A DNA stretch of 64,000 nucleotides from Vibrio sp. 99-70-13A1 (GTDB lineage Bacteria; Pseudomonadota; Gammaproteobacteria; Enterobacterales; Vibrionaceae): the NCBI RefSeq assembly GCF_013114625.1, contig NZ_VTXD01000001.1, positions 62,001 through 126,000 on the forward strand. Direction: 5' to 3'. A program made the position numbers and the translations under genes. Every line of letters starts with the position of its first letter. Within the stretch, counting starts at the first letter, position 1. The notes beneath the pieces were generated by a model, which did no database searches, was not told the DNA's origin, and saw only the letters and a program-made list of their open reading frames with translations. Of the stretch, positions 18,385 to 27,768 are shown in pieces.

Positions 18385-18938
18385 CGTTTACCTGCTTATT
18401 CGTTAAATGGTGAATTATGGGTACATGGCTCTTACTTTTTACTTCTTACTTCTTACTTCAGCTCGCTCAATTTCATGCTCTTAAGCGGATGCACCCACTG
18501 GTTGCCTCGAATAAAACTATAAACAATACCTATGACCCAGATTTACCATTACACGCCACTCTTAATTCTATATAAGATAAAAATAATGGTATCTACACAT
18601 GGTTAATTGAAAGAAAGCACAGCATATAAATCGACAATTGAATCATAAGGCAGATTCTATTCAGTACTTTATGATATGACTCGTTACTTTTACGCGTCGG
18701 ATTTCCTCTTTATGCATGCTCCACCGCAAGTATGCGTGCGTTCGAATATTGCCTTGCTTATCTAGGTGAAAATTAAAAAGCCCAACTACAAAAATGTAGT
18801 TGGGCTTTTGACGATAAATCGTTTTACTTGAAAAGCATAAAACCAAGATTTGGTTCTAATCTCATTTCAGCACAGCTCTACCTGTAGCGATTCTATTTAG
18901 ACATATTCAACTTAATGACAAATGTAAACGTTGAGCGT
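18385..18938. other. Gene-poor gap with terminator
   Basis: No convincing coding sequence is present. The gap holds an (T)TACTTCT repeat at about 18430-18462 and a strong hairpin at 18776-18809. A 61-codon open frame at 18661-18846 runs through the terminator and is not supported. Confidence 0.6.
18776..18809 (-). terminator. Strong Rho-independent terminator for the lipoprotein gene
   Basis: AAAAGCCCAACTACA (18776-18790) pairs perfectly over 15 bp with TGTAGTTGGGCTTTT (18795-18809) around an AAAA loop. On the minus strand it ends in TTTTTAATTTT. It lies about 130 nt after the stop of the lipoprotein gene. Confidence 0.88.
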
Positions 18939-20360
18939 CTATTTAGAGCAGTTTTCTTCAGACAAATCAGCTTCTGACGTTCCACACTCTTTTTTATGAG
19001 TACCATTTTTGTAGTATGTTGAGCGTTGCCATTCTCCATCACTAGTATGGCTAGTCATAATTTGACTTGGGTCTTCGCCAGACTCATTCATCACTCGTGA
19101 CCAAAAGTCCGCGCCATGTCCTTCTTCGCTATAGAAATCAGTATTGATAGCACTTCGAACCGGTGTCAGATCGGATTCAGTGATGGTATCTGTTACTCCA
19201 ATTAAATGGGTAAAACCACTATCATTGCCTTCATCATAAGAGTGCTCTGTATAACTGATTAACTCATGACCTTGGAAGTCTTTAGTAACGAGAGCTTGAA
19301 CAATGAATTTATCGTTAACTATGCCTTTATCGCAATCGCTCCAATCTCCTGCTAACCCATATACTGTATTTCGAACCCCTGATGATTTCTGTGAAATGGT
19401 TTCAAGCCATTCGCTCAAAGAGCAGTGGTAGCCAGTATTAGCAGGTTCTAGAGAAACCGTTTTCTCAATGTTTACACCATCTCGAACGGTGGTTTCCATT
19501 ACATTCTTATCGTGAAGAAGAACCTTAGTATTTAGGTCGTCAGACATCTCATAAGTTTCTGATTCGAAGTTACCATTGGATGCTTGTACAAACTGATATC
19601 GGTACCACGCGTCATCATAATTGCTATTTGAGCTATCCCATTTCCCTAAGAAGTATTCAACCCATGCTAAATCTGCTTGTGGGTATTGAGCGATCAATTC
19701 ACGCGTATCAGCATAAGATTTCTGTAGACCAGGAACGATGTCTTGAGCGATTTGGTGTACTTGGTCATTGCCTGACTCAATATAATCACCATAAAGATCA
19801 TCTACAGTAATGTTGTATCGGTTCGCAACTCGTAATTCTTGCTCTTCAAGACGCTGAGCAATATCTTCTCTTAATTCTTGTTCTTTAAGCATTGAATCAC
19901 AAGAAAGCTCTTGAGACGTATTTTCGAAAAGCTCTTTTTCTACTTCACTCCAAACAACAGAAGTGAGTGGTGTTAGATTGTATAAATCTTCATCTGTACT
20001 TAATGCGTATTGTGGCGGGATCACCATTTTATAAGCATCTTCAATCGGTGTATCAGGAAAGTCAGTATCAATTGCACCTTCGGGAACATCCACTACGATA
20101 GGGACGTACTGCGCACATTCGCGATAAGTTGATGGGATAGTTAAATCAAATTCACCTTGCTCTTGGGTGATAACATTTGGCTCATTCGCATCTAACTGGT
20201 TATTGAAGTTTAAATCTAGATAAACTGTCGCTCCGATAATATAGCCATCAATCACCTTCCCTGTAACTGAAACGCTACTGGAGTCACCGCCACTACTGCT
20301 TCCACCACATCCAGCCAGACTAGCAGCAAGACCACAAAGTACCACTTGTTTCATTGTCAT
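18939..20360 (-). CDS. Large lipoprotein of unknown function
   Basis: The N-terminus MKQVVLCGLAASLAGCGGSSSGGDSS shows a signal peptide with lipobox LAGC, then a Gly/Ser linker, so it is lipidated. Residues about 30-80 form a carboxypeptidase-regulatory or SdrB-like module with VTGKVIDGYIIGATVYLDLN and a DLNFNNQLDANE acidic loop typical of calcium-binding B domains. The rest (about 390 residues) is not recognised and contains several acidic stretches. I chose the ATG at 20360 (or 20354); an upstream TTG at 20372 is less likely. Such proteins are common in Vibrio and Shewanella surfaces. It is a single gene. Confidence 0.75.
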   Translation of the reverse strand: MTMKQVVLCGLAASLAGCGGSSSGGDSSSVSVTGKVIDGYIIGATVYLDLNFNNQLDANEPNVITQEQGEFDLTIPSTYRECAQYVPIVVDVPEGAIDTDFPDTPIEDAYKMVIPPQYALSTDEDLYNLTPLTSVVWSEVEKELFENTSQELSCDSMLKEQELREDIAQRLEEQELRVANRYNITVDDLYGDYIESGNDQVHQIAQDIVPGLQKSYADTRELIAQYPQADLAWVEYFLGKWDSSNSNYDDAWYRYQFVQASNGNFESETYEMSDDLNTKVLLHDKNVMETTVRDGVNIEKTVSLEPANTGYHCSLSEWLETISQKSSGVRNTVYGLAGDWSDCDKGIVNDKFIVQALVTKDFQGHELISYTEHSYDEGNDSGFTHLIGVTDTITESDLTPVRSAINTDFYSEEGHGADFWSRVMNESGEDPSQIMTSHTSDGEWQRSTYYKNGTHKKECGTSEADLSEENCSK

Positions 20361-20603
20361 TGTAAAAACCAATTAATAATTAAAAATATTCTTCTTAGGA
20401 ATGAATCACGACTCATTCGGCAGGTAAGTATATAGATGAGACTCTTTACAGCATTTGATCTCGCCCATATTGTAAGTGCTACAACTCATCATTCCCGCAA
20501 TTAAAAGGCACAAGGTACCTAAAACTTAGTTCTTACTTATTTTCAAATCTCCTGTATTATGTGCGCCCATAATTGTATGACAAATATATAGACCCATTTA
20601 AGT

Positions 20604-21497
20604 ATGACTAAAGTCACCAACCACGCCATTTTACTTTTAGTGCTAGCTAACCTTCTTGCATCCTTTTCAGATGTTTCACTCAAAGTCTTAAATGGTGAAG
20701 TTCCCACATTCCAGTATGTATTCATTCGCCAGCTATTGAGTGTAATGCTCCTGCTTCCTTTTTGGCTAAAACTACCTAAAGAGACGCGTATGCAAGGAGG
20801 TTGTCGTATCAACTTCTTACGCGCTCAATTTATTTTAGTGGGTAGTGGCTGTGCCATGATTGCTATCACACACCTTACCTTGGCTACTGCCAACGCAATG
20901 TTCTATGTGGGACCAATACTCATGCTTCCCTTGTCCATCGTGTTATTGAAAGAAAAGCCAACATCATCCAAAGTGGTGGCAACTTTGATTGGCTTTATAG
21001 GCGTATTGATCGTCTTACGACCAGAGCAATTTCATTGGGCTGCTATTGCTGGTTTGGGGAGTGCACTTGCGATGGGAGTTGGAAATATTTTGATAAAGCG
21101 TCTTAATGCAGAACAACATATTATCTCTACGCTGTTTTGGACCAGCATTATGACTCTACCGCTTGCATTAGCCCTTGCTCTACCTTCATGGGCTGCAATT
21201 GAATGGCGTCATGTTGGATGGATTATGGCAATCAATCTATTCGTGCTTGGGTACCACGCCCTAGTGGTGATTGCGTATAAAAAAGCACCAGCCAGCCAAA
21301 TTGCACTCGCAGAATATTCAGGACTGGTGTTTGTCACTCTATTTGGCGTGATGTGGTTTGACGAGATCCCAGACTTTTTGACGCTTGTTGGTATTAGTCT
21401 CATCGTTATTCCGATGATGCCAATAAAATGGAAGAAGCTTTTCAACTGGTTTAACAAGCCAAACCTAGATATTGATGAAAACCCGACTAAATATTAA
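20604..21497 (+). CDS. EamA/DMT-family transporter
   Basis: This 297-residue protein has ten predicted helices in two EamA repeats (about 8-140 and 150-280). LLVLANLLASFSDVSLKVL starts the first repeat, and the second shows ALAEYSGLVFVTLFGVMWF and then EIPDFLTLVGISLIVIP. Family members export amino acids or other metabolites or remain uncharacterised. Substrate is unknown. It is a single gene. Confidence 0.88.
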   Translation: MTKVTNHAILLLVLANLLASFSDVSLKVLNGEVPTFQYVFIRQLLSVMLLLPFWLKLPKETRMQGGCRINFLRAQFILVGSGCAMIAITHLTLATANAMFYVGPILMLPLSIVLLKEKPTSSKVVATLIGFIGVLIVLRPEQFHWAAIAGLGSALAMGVGNILIKRLNAEQHIISTLFWTSIMTLPLALALALPSWAAIEWRHVGWIMAINLFVLGYHALVVIAYKKAPASQIALAEYSGLVFVTLFGVMWFDEIPDFLTLVGISLIVIPMMPIKWKKLFNWFNKPNLDIDENPTKY

Positions 21498-21628
21498 TAA
21501 GTTGTCGATTTAGTAACTGTACAAAGGCTTACCACTATACTTATGGTGATGAAGCATTAGCACCTCACTATTTAGACGCTACAAAACAACAAACAATATT
21601 AAATCAGTTAACCTCAAAGGACATGATA

Positions 21629-22081
21629 ATGGAAAAGTTTATATCATTAGGACTAGTTCTAATTTTCGCATCGTTCTCTGCTGTTGCTTCTAACGGCTTA
21701 GTCAAATATGAAAGTAATTATTCAGTAAAAGAAACCGCGGACCGCTTTGAAGAACTAGCAAAAAGTAAAGGCTTAACCCTATTCGCTAGAGTAGATCACC
21801 AGAAAAACGCTCAAAGCGTCGACTTAGAGTTACGCCCGACAGAAGTCATTATTTTCGGTAACCCAAAGGTAGGTACGCCTTTAATGCAATGTGCCCAGAA
21901 CGTTGCTATCGACTTACCTCAAAAGGTTTTAGTCAGCCAAGACGTAAATAATAAAGTTTGGCTATCTTATAACAACCCTAGTTACTTAATGAAACGTCAT
22001 GACATTGAAGGCTGTGATGCTGTAATCAATAATATTTCAGGGGTTCTAAGTGGTTTAGCAAAAGCATCGGTAGCCAAATAA
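21629..22081 (+). CDS. Exported DUF302-domain protein
   Basis: A signal peptide (about residues 1-20, cleavage near AVASNG) precedes a DUF302 domain. The domain is recognised by SVKETADRFEELAKSKGLTLFARVDH, then LRPTEVIIFGNPKVGTPLMQ and then KVWLSYNNPSYL. DUF302 proteins are small periplasmic or cytosolic proteins with no settled function. Of the candidate starts at 21623 and 21629, I prefer 21629, which lies about 8 nt after AAAGGAC. It is a single gene after the DMT transporter. Confidence 0.85.
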   Translation: MEKFISLGLVLIFASFSAVASNGLVKYESNYSVKETADRFEELAKSKGLTLFARVDHQKNAQSVDLELRPTEVIIFGNPKVGTPLMQCAQNVAIDLPQKVLVSQDVNNKVWLSYNNPSYLMKRHDIEGCDAVINNISGVLSGLAKASVAK

Positions 22082-22313
22082 ATACCACGACCTACCTATA
22101 AGACTTCAAGAACTTTCTTTCAGGATATTAAGTGTGCGTTAGGTTCAAGGATCTAACGCCTCTATATCAGATGGTTGCCGAGCGAGTTCAAAAATTACTT
22201 TAAAACAGCTATATAAACTAAATTTAATTTTGAATAAGACCACTGAAGTATGTGCGAGTTGGGTTAAGACTAGAGATTTTGTCTATGCTGGGGAAATATA
22301 AGCTTCAGATACG

Positions 22314-22341
22314 AAAAAAGACGCCCTAAGACGTCTTTTTT
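22314..22341 (-). terminator. Terminator of tRNA-Ser
   Basis: AAAAAAGACG (22314-22323) pairs with CGTCTTTTTT (22332-22341) around an 8-nt loop, 8 nt past the tRNA 3' end on the minus strand. Confidence 0.85.
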
Positions 22342-22348
22342 CTAAATA

Positions 22349-22436
22349 TGGCGGTGAGGGAGGGATTCGAACCCTCGATACGTTGCCGTATACACGCTTT
22401 CCAGGCGTGCTCCTTCAGCCACTCGGACACCTCACC
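22349..22436 (-). tRNA. tRNA-Ser (anticodon GGA)
   Basis: On the minus strand an 88-nt tRNA with encoded CCA has acceptor GGTGAGG pairing with CCTCACC, D-loop AGTGGCTGAAGG, anticodon loop CTGGAAA with anticodon GGA, an extra long variable arm TACGGCAACGTA (typical of type II tRNA-Ser), and T-loop GGTTCGAATCC. It reads UCC and UCU codons. A promoter lies upstream and a terminator downstream, so it is a single-tRNA unit. Confidence 0.98.
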
Positions 22437-22472
22437 ATATTGTTTGTTAAGCTTGCTGCTCAACGGGGTGCT

Positions 22473-22501
22473 AATTTAATGTCTATCGGTCTTGCGGTCA
22501 A
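22473..22501 (-). promoter_or_regulatory. Sigma-70 promoter of tRNA-Ser
   Basis: On the minus strand TTGACC (22501-22496), a 17-nt spacer, and TAAATT (22478-22473) form a good -35/-10 pair. The stretch after the -10, AGCACCCCG, is GC-rich, as in stringently controlled stable-RNA promoters. Confidence 0.7.
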
Positions 22502-22602
22502 GTGACTTCACTAAAAAAACCATTTAATTATGTTTGTTTGATTACAAAATAACTCATTAGATCAAAAACAAACCAATTCAGATAGATATAGAACACTAAG
22601 CC

Positions 22603-23052
22603 TTAAGCTTGTTGGTAATAACCTGGTACTTTAAACCACTTACGGCACATATCAAGGAAGTAGCCATAAAGAACGCCCATACCACATGAAATCACAGCAT
22701 TACTCGTGACAGCAGTAACGATTTGATCCGTCGAAGCCCCAACAGCAAACAAGATACCTGCATATACCGGCGATTGGAAAAGCACATAAGCGGCTAAATC
22801 AGAAACATTCTTCATCAATGAAGTGCTTGACAGCTTCGCTCCATTACGTAAAACCCAATCACGAAATACACCATATGGCCACGCAATAGCAATATTGACT
22901 GGTATCGATAACATACGAGAAGCAAGTGACTGCTCAAATGACATGCCTGATATAAAAATCTCAACAATCATTCCTGAGATAAAACAGAAAACGACCATAG
23001 CAAATGTATCCGCTGCTGCGTTGCGAAGACAAAATGGACCACGAGATTTCAT
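22603..23052 (-). CDS. alaE: AlaE L-alanine exporter
   Basis: The protein matches AlaE throughout. Near the start are AADTFAMVVFCFISGMIVEIFISGMSFEQSL, then IPVNIAIAWPYGVFRDWVLR, then FQSPVYAGILFAVGA and MGVLYGYFLDMCRKWFKV (quoted in pieces). It has four membrane helices and exports L-alanine. I chose the ATG at 23052, giving 149 residues as in E. coli, over a TTG at 23082 that adds ten residues. It is a single gene. Confidence 0.92.
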   Translation of the reverse strand: MKSRGPFCLRNAAADTFAMVVFCFISGMIVEIFISGMSFEQSLASRMLSIPVNIAIAWPYGVFRDWVLRNGAKLSSTSLMKNVSDLAAYVLFQSPVYAGILFAVGASTDQIVTAVTSNAVISCGMGVLYGYFLDMCRKWFKVPGYYQQA

Positions 23053-23298
23053 TGCACTACCACCAAAATATACAACTGCCAAAGAAGCAATTTAGTAACA
23101 TATAAAAAGGCTACAGATAAGTAACCCAGAGAATATCGCTATTAAATCACAATATTTGTAGTGTTACATTCCAAAGATAAAACCAAGAGGTAAATTAACA
23201 ACCAAAAAATCGTATAGAACTAGATGGAATCACCAAAAAAGTGACCCCTGTCTAGTTTTTATTCATTTTGAAATTAAATTACTGAAAGTTTAATACAA

Positions 23299-25719
23299 CT
23301 AAATATCTGAAAACTTCACAGTAATCAGATTAATTTTTTCTTTATTTGGGAATGAAGAATTGGTTAGTGCTTGAATTGAATCGTTAATTGTATCAATTAG
23401 CAGGTCATCTTTTTTCGCTAAGGCAAGGGGTTTTAATTTGGTAAGCACCAAGCTAGCGGCATCAGCATTTTGATCTTCCATTGCTACATACAACGCGACA
23501 AGAAGATCTTCAGAACTTTCATCAAACTGTTCCGATGGCTGTTTTTCTGGACAGTATTGATACAACTTTTTTAAATGGCGATAAAGGGCGTCATCCAACT
23601 CACGCTCATCGATTGGTTTCGCGATAATGTAGTCCACTCCCGCCCCTAACATGCGTTCTCTCGTTTCTTTGAATACATCTGCTGTACAGCCAAAAATAAG
23701 AACTGAACGGCCATCGCCCACTAAAGCCCTGATCCCAAGTGTTGCCTCTACACCATCCATAACAGGCATGTGGTTATCCATTAAGATTAAATCAAAAGAT
23801 TCGGCAGCTACAGCCTGTATTGCCAGCTCTCCGTTCTCAACACTCTTGCATTCAAATCCTTTATTTTTCATAAAAGTTTCAATGATGATGGTATTAGTTC
23901 GGTTATCTTCAACGATGAGAACTTTCATTCCCGAGAAGTCGAGATTTCTATGAATTAGGTTTTCAACTGACCCTGGTTTACACGGTTGAATTTTTAATCG
24001 AACATCAAAACTTGTTCCTATACCCTGCTCGCTAGTGACAGAAATATCCCCTTCCATTAATTGAGTGATTTTCTTAACAATAGCTAAACCGAGGCCAGTA
24101 CCGCCATAACGACGTGTGGTAGAAGATTCCGCTTGCTCAAATGGTTTAAATATTTTGTCTTGGGCTTCTTTTGCGATACCAATGCCTGTATCTCGAACAT
24201 TGATTGATAAGTAAGTGTGACTCCCTTCATGGACTTCTTTTAAGTAAACTTCAACAAAACCACGCGAAGTAAACTTCACAGCATTATTCAATAGGTTAAA
24301 CAATATTTGCCTTAAACGCGCTTTATCAGAGTAATACCATCTTTCTGTTGGTACTTCTGAATAGACCTTGAACTGCAGACCTTTCTCCGTCGATAAGGTG
24401 TGATAAACACTATTGATACTGCCGATAATGGAATCTAGAGGGAAACTGGTTTTATCCAAATCAAGATGACCTTGCTCTATCTTTGAAAAGTCTAGAATTT
24501 CATTTAATAGCGTCATCATATGATCACCAGAATCATATAGGCTCTTAAGATGTTTTTTCTGGTCTTCATTCAGTTCTGTTTTCAGTAAGATCTGAGCAGT
24601 ACCTAGAACCCCATTCATCGGAGTCCGTATTTCATGTGAGAGAGTGGCAAGAAAAGCGGTTTTTGCGTTGGTTGAGGCCTGCGCTTTGACCTTCTCGGCT
24701 TCTAAATAAATGGTCTTATCATTGAATGTATTGATTAGGTGAGCAATTTCATCCTGACTCGTGTAAGTAAGATCAATAATGCCACCAGTCTTGGAATCAT
24801 CTAGCTTCTTCGCAATATTGGTAATTGGGCTTATCAAGTAACGATTAAGCAAGTAATAACCAGCCATCACACAAAGTAATAGGAATGGAACGATACCGCT
24901 TTCAACGCTCATTACTTGGTGAAACACTTCATCAGCGACTAAACGCTTAGAGTTAACGACATCGACGGTCCATTCAAACTGACCAAACTGATGCTGACTT
25001 ATATATATGCCTTCAACGAGATTAAAATCATGTGTGACAAGTACCTGGTCATGTTGATCTTTTAAAGTAATACCTAATTCATATTCTTCAGCGTGATTTT
25101 TAATAAAGATAAGCAGTTCATCTAATGATAAATCTACGGTCGCTACACCTGAAAACTCCCCTTTAAGGTAGTAAGGCATAGATGCGGTGATCATTTGAAT
25201 ATGAGTATAAGGATCAATATACACATCCGACCAGAAGACTAATCCCGGAGCTTGATTTACTACCGAGGTATACCAACTTTCTTGATGGTAAGGGAGAGCT
25301 TGAGGATTATTATAGGACAAAATCTGATCAACCTGACCACCGGGCGCCTTGTTGAAAAATTGGCTATCAAGTGCTTTATCTGGACTAAGAGCATAAGGTT
25401 CGGGCCAAATACCAGCACTGACAATAATGTCATCACTTGTTGAAAGAAAGGAAGTAAATAAAAGGGCTAACTCAGGAGTGGCTTGTTTTGTTTGGGCTAA
25501 TCCAACAATGCTATTTAAAAAGCCTTGAGAGCTATTGAGTGGCTCTGTAATAAAAGAAGAGAGTAATTGAGTTCTAAGGTCTAGATTTTGCTGCAATTTG
25601 GCTCGCACGGGCGATTCGACAACGAAGTAAGTCACGCTACCAATGATGGCAATAAAAAACGCGAGGTACAAACCAAGCGCTATCATACTTTTTTTCTTTA
25701 AAGACGACCGTATATGCAT
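23299..25719 (-). CDS. Orphan hybrid sensor histidine kinase with Cache sensor
   Basis: This 806-residue protein has TM1 at about residues 13-33, a large periplasmic dCache-like sensor (about 35-270, with SWYTSVVNQAPGLVFWSDVY), TM2 at about 271-293 and HAMP to about 345. HisKA has H362 in LSHEIRTPMNG. The ATPase domain has N box NNAVKF, G1 DTGIG and G2 GTGLGLAIV. A receiver from about 597 has phospho-acceptor D648 in LMDNHMPVMDG. The C-terminal 90 residues are helical but contain no His after residue ~720, so they are not a working HPt. No response regulator neighbours it, so phosphotransfer must go to a partner elsewhere. Confidence 0.92.
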   Translation of the reverse strand: MHIRSSLKKKSMIALGLYLAFFIAIIGSVTYFVVESPVRAKLQQNLDLRTQLLSSFITEPLNSSQGFLNSIVGLAQTKQATPELALLFTSFLSTSDDIIVSAGIWPEPYALSPDKALDSQFFNKAPGGQVDQILSYNNPQALPYHQESWYTSVVNQAPGLVFWSDVYIDPYTHIQMITASMPYYLKGEFSGVATVDLSLDELLIFIKNHAEEYELGITLKDQHDQVLVTHDFNLVEGIYISQHQFGQFEWTVDVVNSKRLVADEVFHQVMSVESGIVPFLLLCVMAGYYLLNRYLISPITNIAKKLDDSKTGGIIDLTYTSQDEIAHLINTFNDKTIYLEAEKVKAQASTNAKTAFLATLSHEIRTPMNGVLGTAQILLKTELNEDQKKHLKSLYDSGDHMMTLLNEILDFSKIEQGHLDLDKTSFPLDSIIGSINSVYHTLSTEKGLQFKVYSEVPTERWYYSDKARLRQILFNLLNNAVKFTSRGFVEVYLKEVHEGSHTYLSINVRDTGIGIAKEAQDKIFKPFEQAESSTTRRYGGTGLGLAIVKKITQLMEGDISVTSEQGIGTSFDVRLKIQPCKPGSVENLIHRNLDFSGMKVLIVEDNRTNTIIIETFMKNKGFECKSVENGELAIQAVAAESFDLILMDNHMPVMDGVEATLGIRALVGDGRSVLIFGCTADVFKETRERMLGAGVDYIIAKPIDERELDDALYRHLKKLYQYCPEKQPSEQFDESSEDLLVALYVAMEDQNADAASLVLTKLKPLALAKKDDLLIDTINDSIQALTNSSFPNKEKINLITVKFSDI

Positions 25720-25842
25720 AATTCTTCGTAGTTTTCTTTTTAGTTTAAACTATCGAGAATAATCTGCTACTTCAAGCTTTTTAGTTCCTTCTACGATTGT
25801 TATCATAAACGCAATATCCTCTTTTCTTTACGGTATCTAACT

Positions 25843-26412
25843 TTGACTCTACAAGACATTCTTGCGCTTCCTGAACTTCAAGGAAAGCTTCTAACAGAAA
25901 GTAAAACTCTTGGCTTTGTCACTTCAATGGCGTCAGCTCCTAATGTGTTAACTCCGCATGAGTGGCTACCTTTTTTATGGGGCGGCGAAGAAGTTGCACC
26001 TTTCAGTGATGGTGAACAACTTGAGTCTTACATCGAGGTAATTATCGAACTTTGGAACAGTACTCGTCCTGCATTAATTGAAGGCACTTGGACTTGGCCT
26101 GAAGCTTGCAAACTTGATGAAGAAGAAGTTGTGAATAGCGAAGCTCGTGATTTTTGTGAAGGTTTTCTGCAAGGCTGGCAAGTGTCTCGTGATGACTGGG
26201 AAACATTAATGCCTGAAGATAGCGAAGATAATGCTTTGCTTGGCGGTGTATTACTCTCATTAAGCATGCTATTTGACCCTGATACTTCTATTGCAACATT
26301 AGCAGAACAAGGCATCGAAGGTTTGGAGCAATTTGAAGAGATCTTCAACGCTGTACCAGTAATGCTATGCGGAATCACTCAACGTGGTATTGCGCTTGCT
26401 GAAGAGCAATAA
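25843..26412 (+). CDS. YecA/UPF0149-family protein
   Basis: This 189-residue acidic helical protein resembles the UPF0149 (YgfB/YecA) fold. ARDFCEGFLQGWQ (about residues 102-114) is the family-style central motif, and the N-terminus has TLGFVTSMASAPNVLTPHEWLPFLWG. Unlike E. coli YecA it has no C-terminal SEC-C Cys/His zinc motif. The apparent start is TTG at 25843. Function is unknown. It converges on the K+ channel gene across a shared terminator. Confidence 0.7.
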   Translation: MTLQDILALPELQGKLLTESKTLGFVTSMASAPNVLTPHEWLPFLWGGEEVAPFSDGEQLESYIEVIIELWNSTRPALIEGTWTWPEACKLDEEEVVNSEARDFCEGFLQGWQVSRDDWETLMPEDSEDNALLGGVLLSLSMLFDPDTSIATLAEQGIEGLEQFEEIFNAVPVMLCGITQRGIALAEEQ

Positions 26413-26470
26413 TACTAGGAGAATATGTGACTGAAACAGATCAGTTACCGCCTTCTCCAGTGCAAAACTA

Positions 26471-26499
26471 AAAAGGTCTCAGTATTTCTGAGACCTTTT
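26471..26499. terminator. Bidirectional terminator between convergent genes
   Basis: AAAAGGTCTCAG (26471-26482) pairs perfectly with CTGAGACCTTTT (26488-26499) around a 5-nt loop. ATTTTA follows on the plus strand and AGTTTTG on the minus strand. It separates the UPF0149 gene (+) and the K+ channel gene (-). Confidence 0.88.
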
Positions 26500-26544
26500 A
26501 TTTTACGATGCCATCAACGCAAAATTAACGCTGTGTGACTAAAT

Positions 26545-27588
26545 TTATTTCTCAACGTTTAATGACTTCCAATCAAAGTTATCAATTCTTTCATCAGCAA
26601 TATAAAACAGCTTAGTACCTGCAGCTATAGCTGTGCTGAGGTCTGGATTCAGCTCTATTCCGTTACCTACATCAATAGCAATTAAAGTCGCTTGATAATC
26701 AGTTTTAAACATCGAAAAGATAGGTGAAACCGTGATTGTTGGCGAACCTTCTGGGTAGTACGTTGAGTATTGAGTCATTCCCCTAGTGGAACTAAGTAAC
26801 TCTTGATGCAAAGCACTTGAGCCTGGGTCAACCGCGGCTTTTGCTAACATTTCAGCACCCACAGCCGGAATACATTCTGAATTAGGACAATGCTGATGAA
26901 GAAGGTCACTCAACGCTTCATCTTTAAAGTAAACCAGCAAGTGTGCTTTGGGGTTTCGATTAGCACAGTATAGAGCGGCAGAAAGTGTAATATCATCTTC
27001 AGGGTTATCGATAAGAATACAGCTCGCACTCTCTATCCCTGTTTTTTCCATTTCTTTACCATCAGTATAGCTATTGACCTTAACGAAACTGATTTCTCCA
27101 GGTAACGGGTTTTCGATATCTGAACGAGTACACAAAACAATAGGTCTTCTACCTGTTTCTTCATGTTGCAGCATACGAATAAGGTGTATGGTTCTTTGCT
27201 CATTCCACCCTAGCATCAAGATATGATTTTCCACCCGTACTCTCCTTTTTCCTAATAAACCAGCTCGCCAATAATGGATGCCTTCAGTGGCTAATTTGCC
27301 AAGTATCCCCGCAAATAGACTTAAGCCTCCAGGTATTACAAATAAAATCACAATCCAACGTCCTAAGTCGGTCGTTGGTGACATATCACCATAACCAACA
27401 GTAGAACCCGTTACTACAAGGTAATAGATAAAAGTTGTGAACGACTCTGTTAACGCTATTTCATTTGCAGCCACTAGGAGTAACCATGATAAAACGGAGT
27501 ACCCTAGAAAACTTAGAAATAAATTTTTCCCATTCAGTACAAAAACATTTGCCTGTACCCAACGTTTTAATTGTAGCCAAATCATCAT
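26545..27588 (-). CDS. Two-helix K+ channel with cytoplasmic RCK (TrkA-N-like) domain
   Basis: This 347-residue protein has an outer helix (about 22-44), a pore loop with the K+ selectivity filter TVGYGD near residue 63 and an inner helix (about 76-98). A cytoplasmic Rossmann-like RCK domain from about 110 shows NHILMLGWNEQRTIHLI and ILIDNPEDDITLSAAL. MthK-type channels share this layout and are gated by ligands bound to the RCK ring. No second RCK (TrkA-C) unit with a clear signature was seen; the C-terminal 90 residues are less recognisable. The likely role is K+ flux and osmotic homeostasis. Confidence 0.9.
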   Translation of the reverse strand: MMIWLQLKRWVQANVFVLNGKNLFLSFLGYSVLSWLLLVAANEIALTESFTTFIYYLVVTGSTVGYGDMSPTTDLGRWIVILFVIPGGLSLFAGILGKLATEGIHYWRAGLLGKRRVRVENHILMLGWNEQRTIHLIRMLQHEETGRRPIVLCTRSDIENPLPGEISFVKVNSYTDGKEMEKTGIESASCILIDNPEDDITLSAALYCANRNPKAHLLVYFKDEALSDLLHQHCPNSECIPAVGAEMLAKAAVDPGSSALHQELLSSTRGMTQYSTYYPEGSPTITVSPIFSMFKTDYQATLIAIDVGNGIELNPDLSTAIAAGTKLFYIADERIDNFDWKSLNVEK

Positions 27589-27654
27589 GTTAAATTACTT
27601 TTCGACCTCTTATGGCTTACTTTATGGTTCATAATGCTTCACCGCTATGCCAAT

Positions 27655-27690
27655 TTCAACTTCAACTTCAACTTCAACTTCAACTTCAAT
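27655..27690. repeat. Hexanucleotide array, TTCAAC x 5 plus TTCAAT
   Basis: Five perfect TTCAAC copies and one TTCAAT copy lie between the K+ channel start and nadA's terminator. It is upstream of the channel gene on its transcribed strand (66 bp before its start), so copy number could affect the channel promoter. Confidence 0.95.
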
Positions 27691-27723
27691 AAGCGAAACA
27701 TATAAATAATGAAGCAGATACAA

Positions 27724-27747
27724 AAAAACCAGCCAATGCTGGTTTTT
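27724..27747 (-). terminator. Terminator of nadA
   Basis: AAAAACCAGC (27724-27733) pairs with GCTGGTTTTT (27738-27747) around loop CAAT, 21 nt beyond the nadA stop. Confidence 0.88.
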
Positions 27748-27768
27748 GTTGATATGGCTTAATGGCGC

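Noticed and set aside
18661..18846. 61-codon minus-strand ORF
   Set aside because: It reads through the strong terminator hairpin at 18776-18809 and has no recognisable domain or ribosome site.
20543..20812. Minus-strand ORF overlapping the DMT transporter
   Set aside because: It is antisense to a well-supported gene, with no family features.
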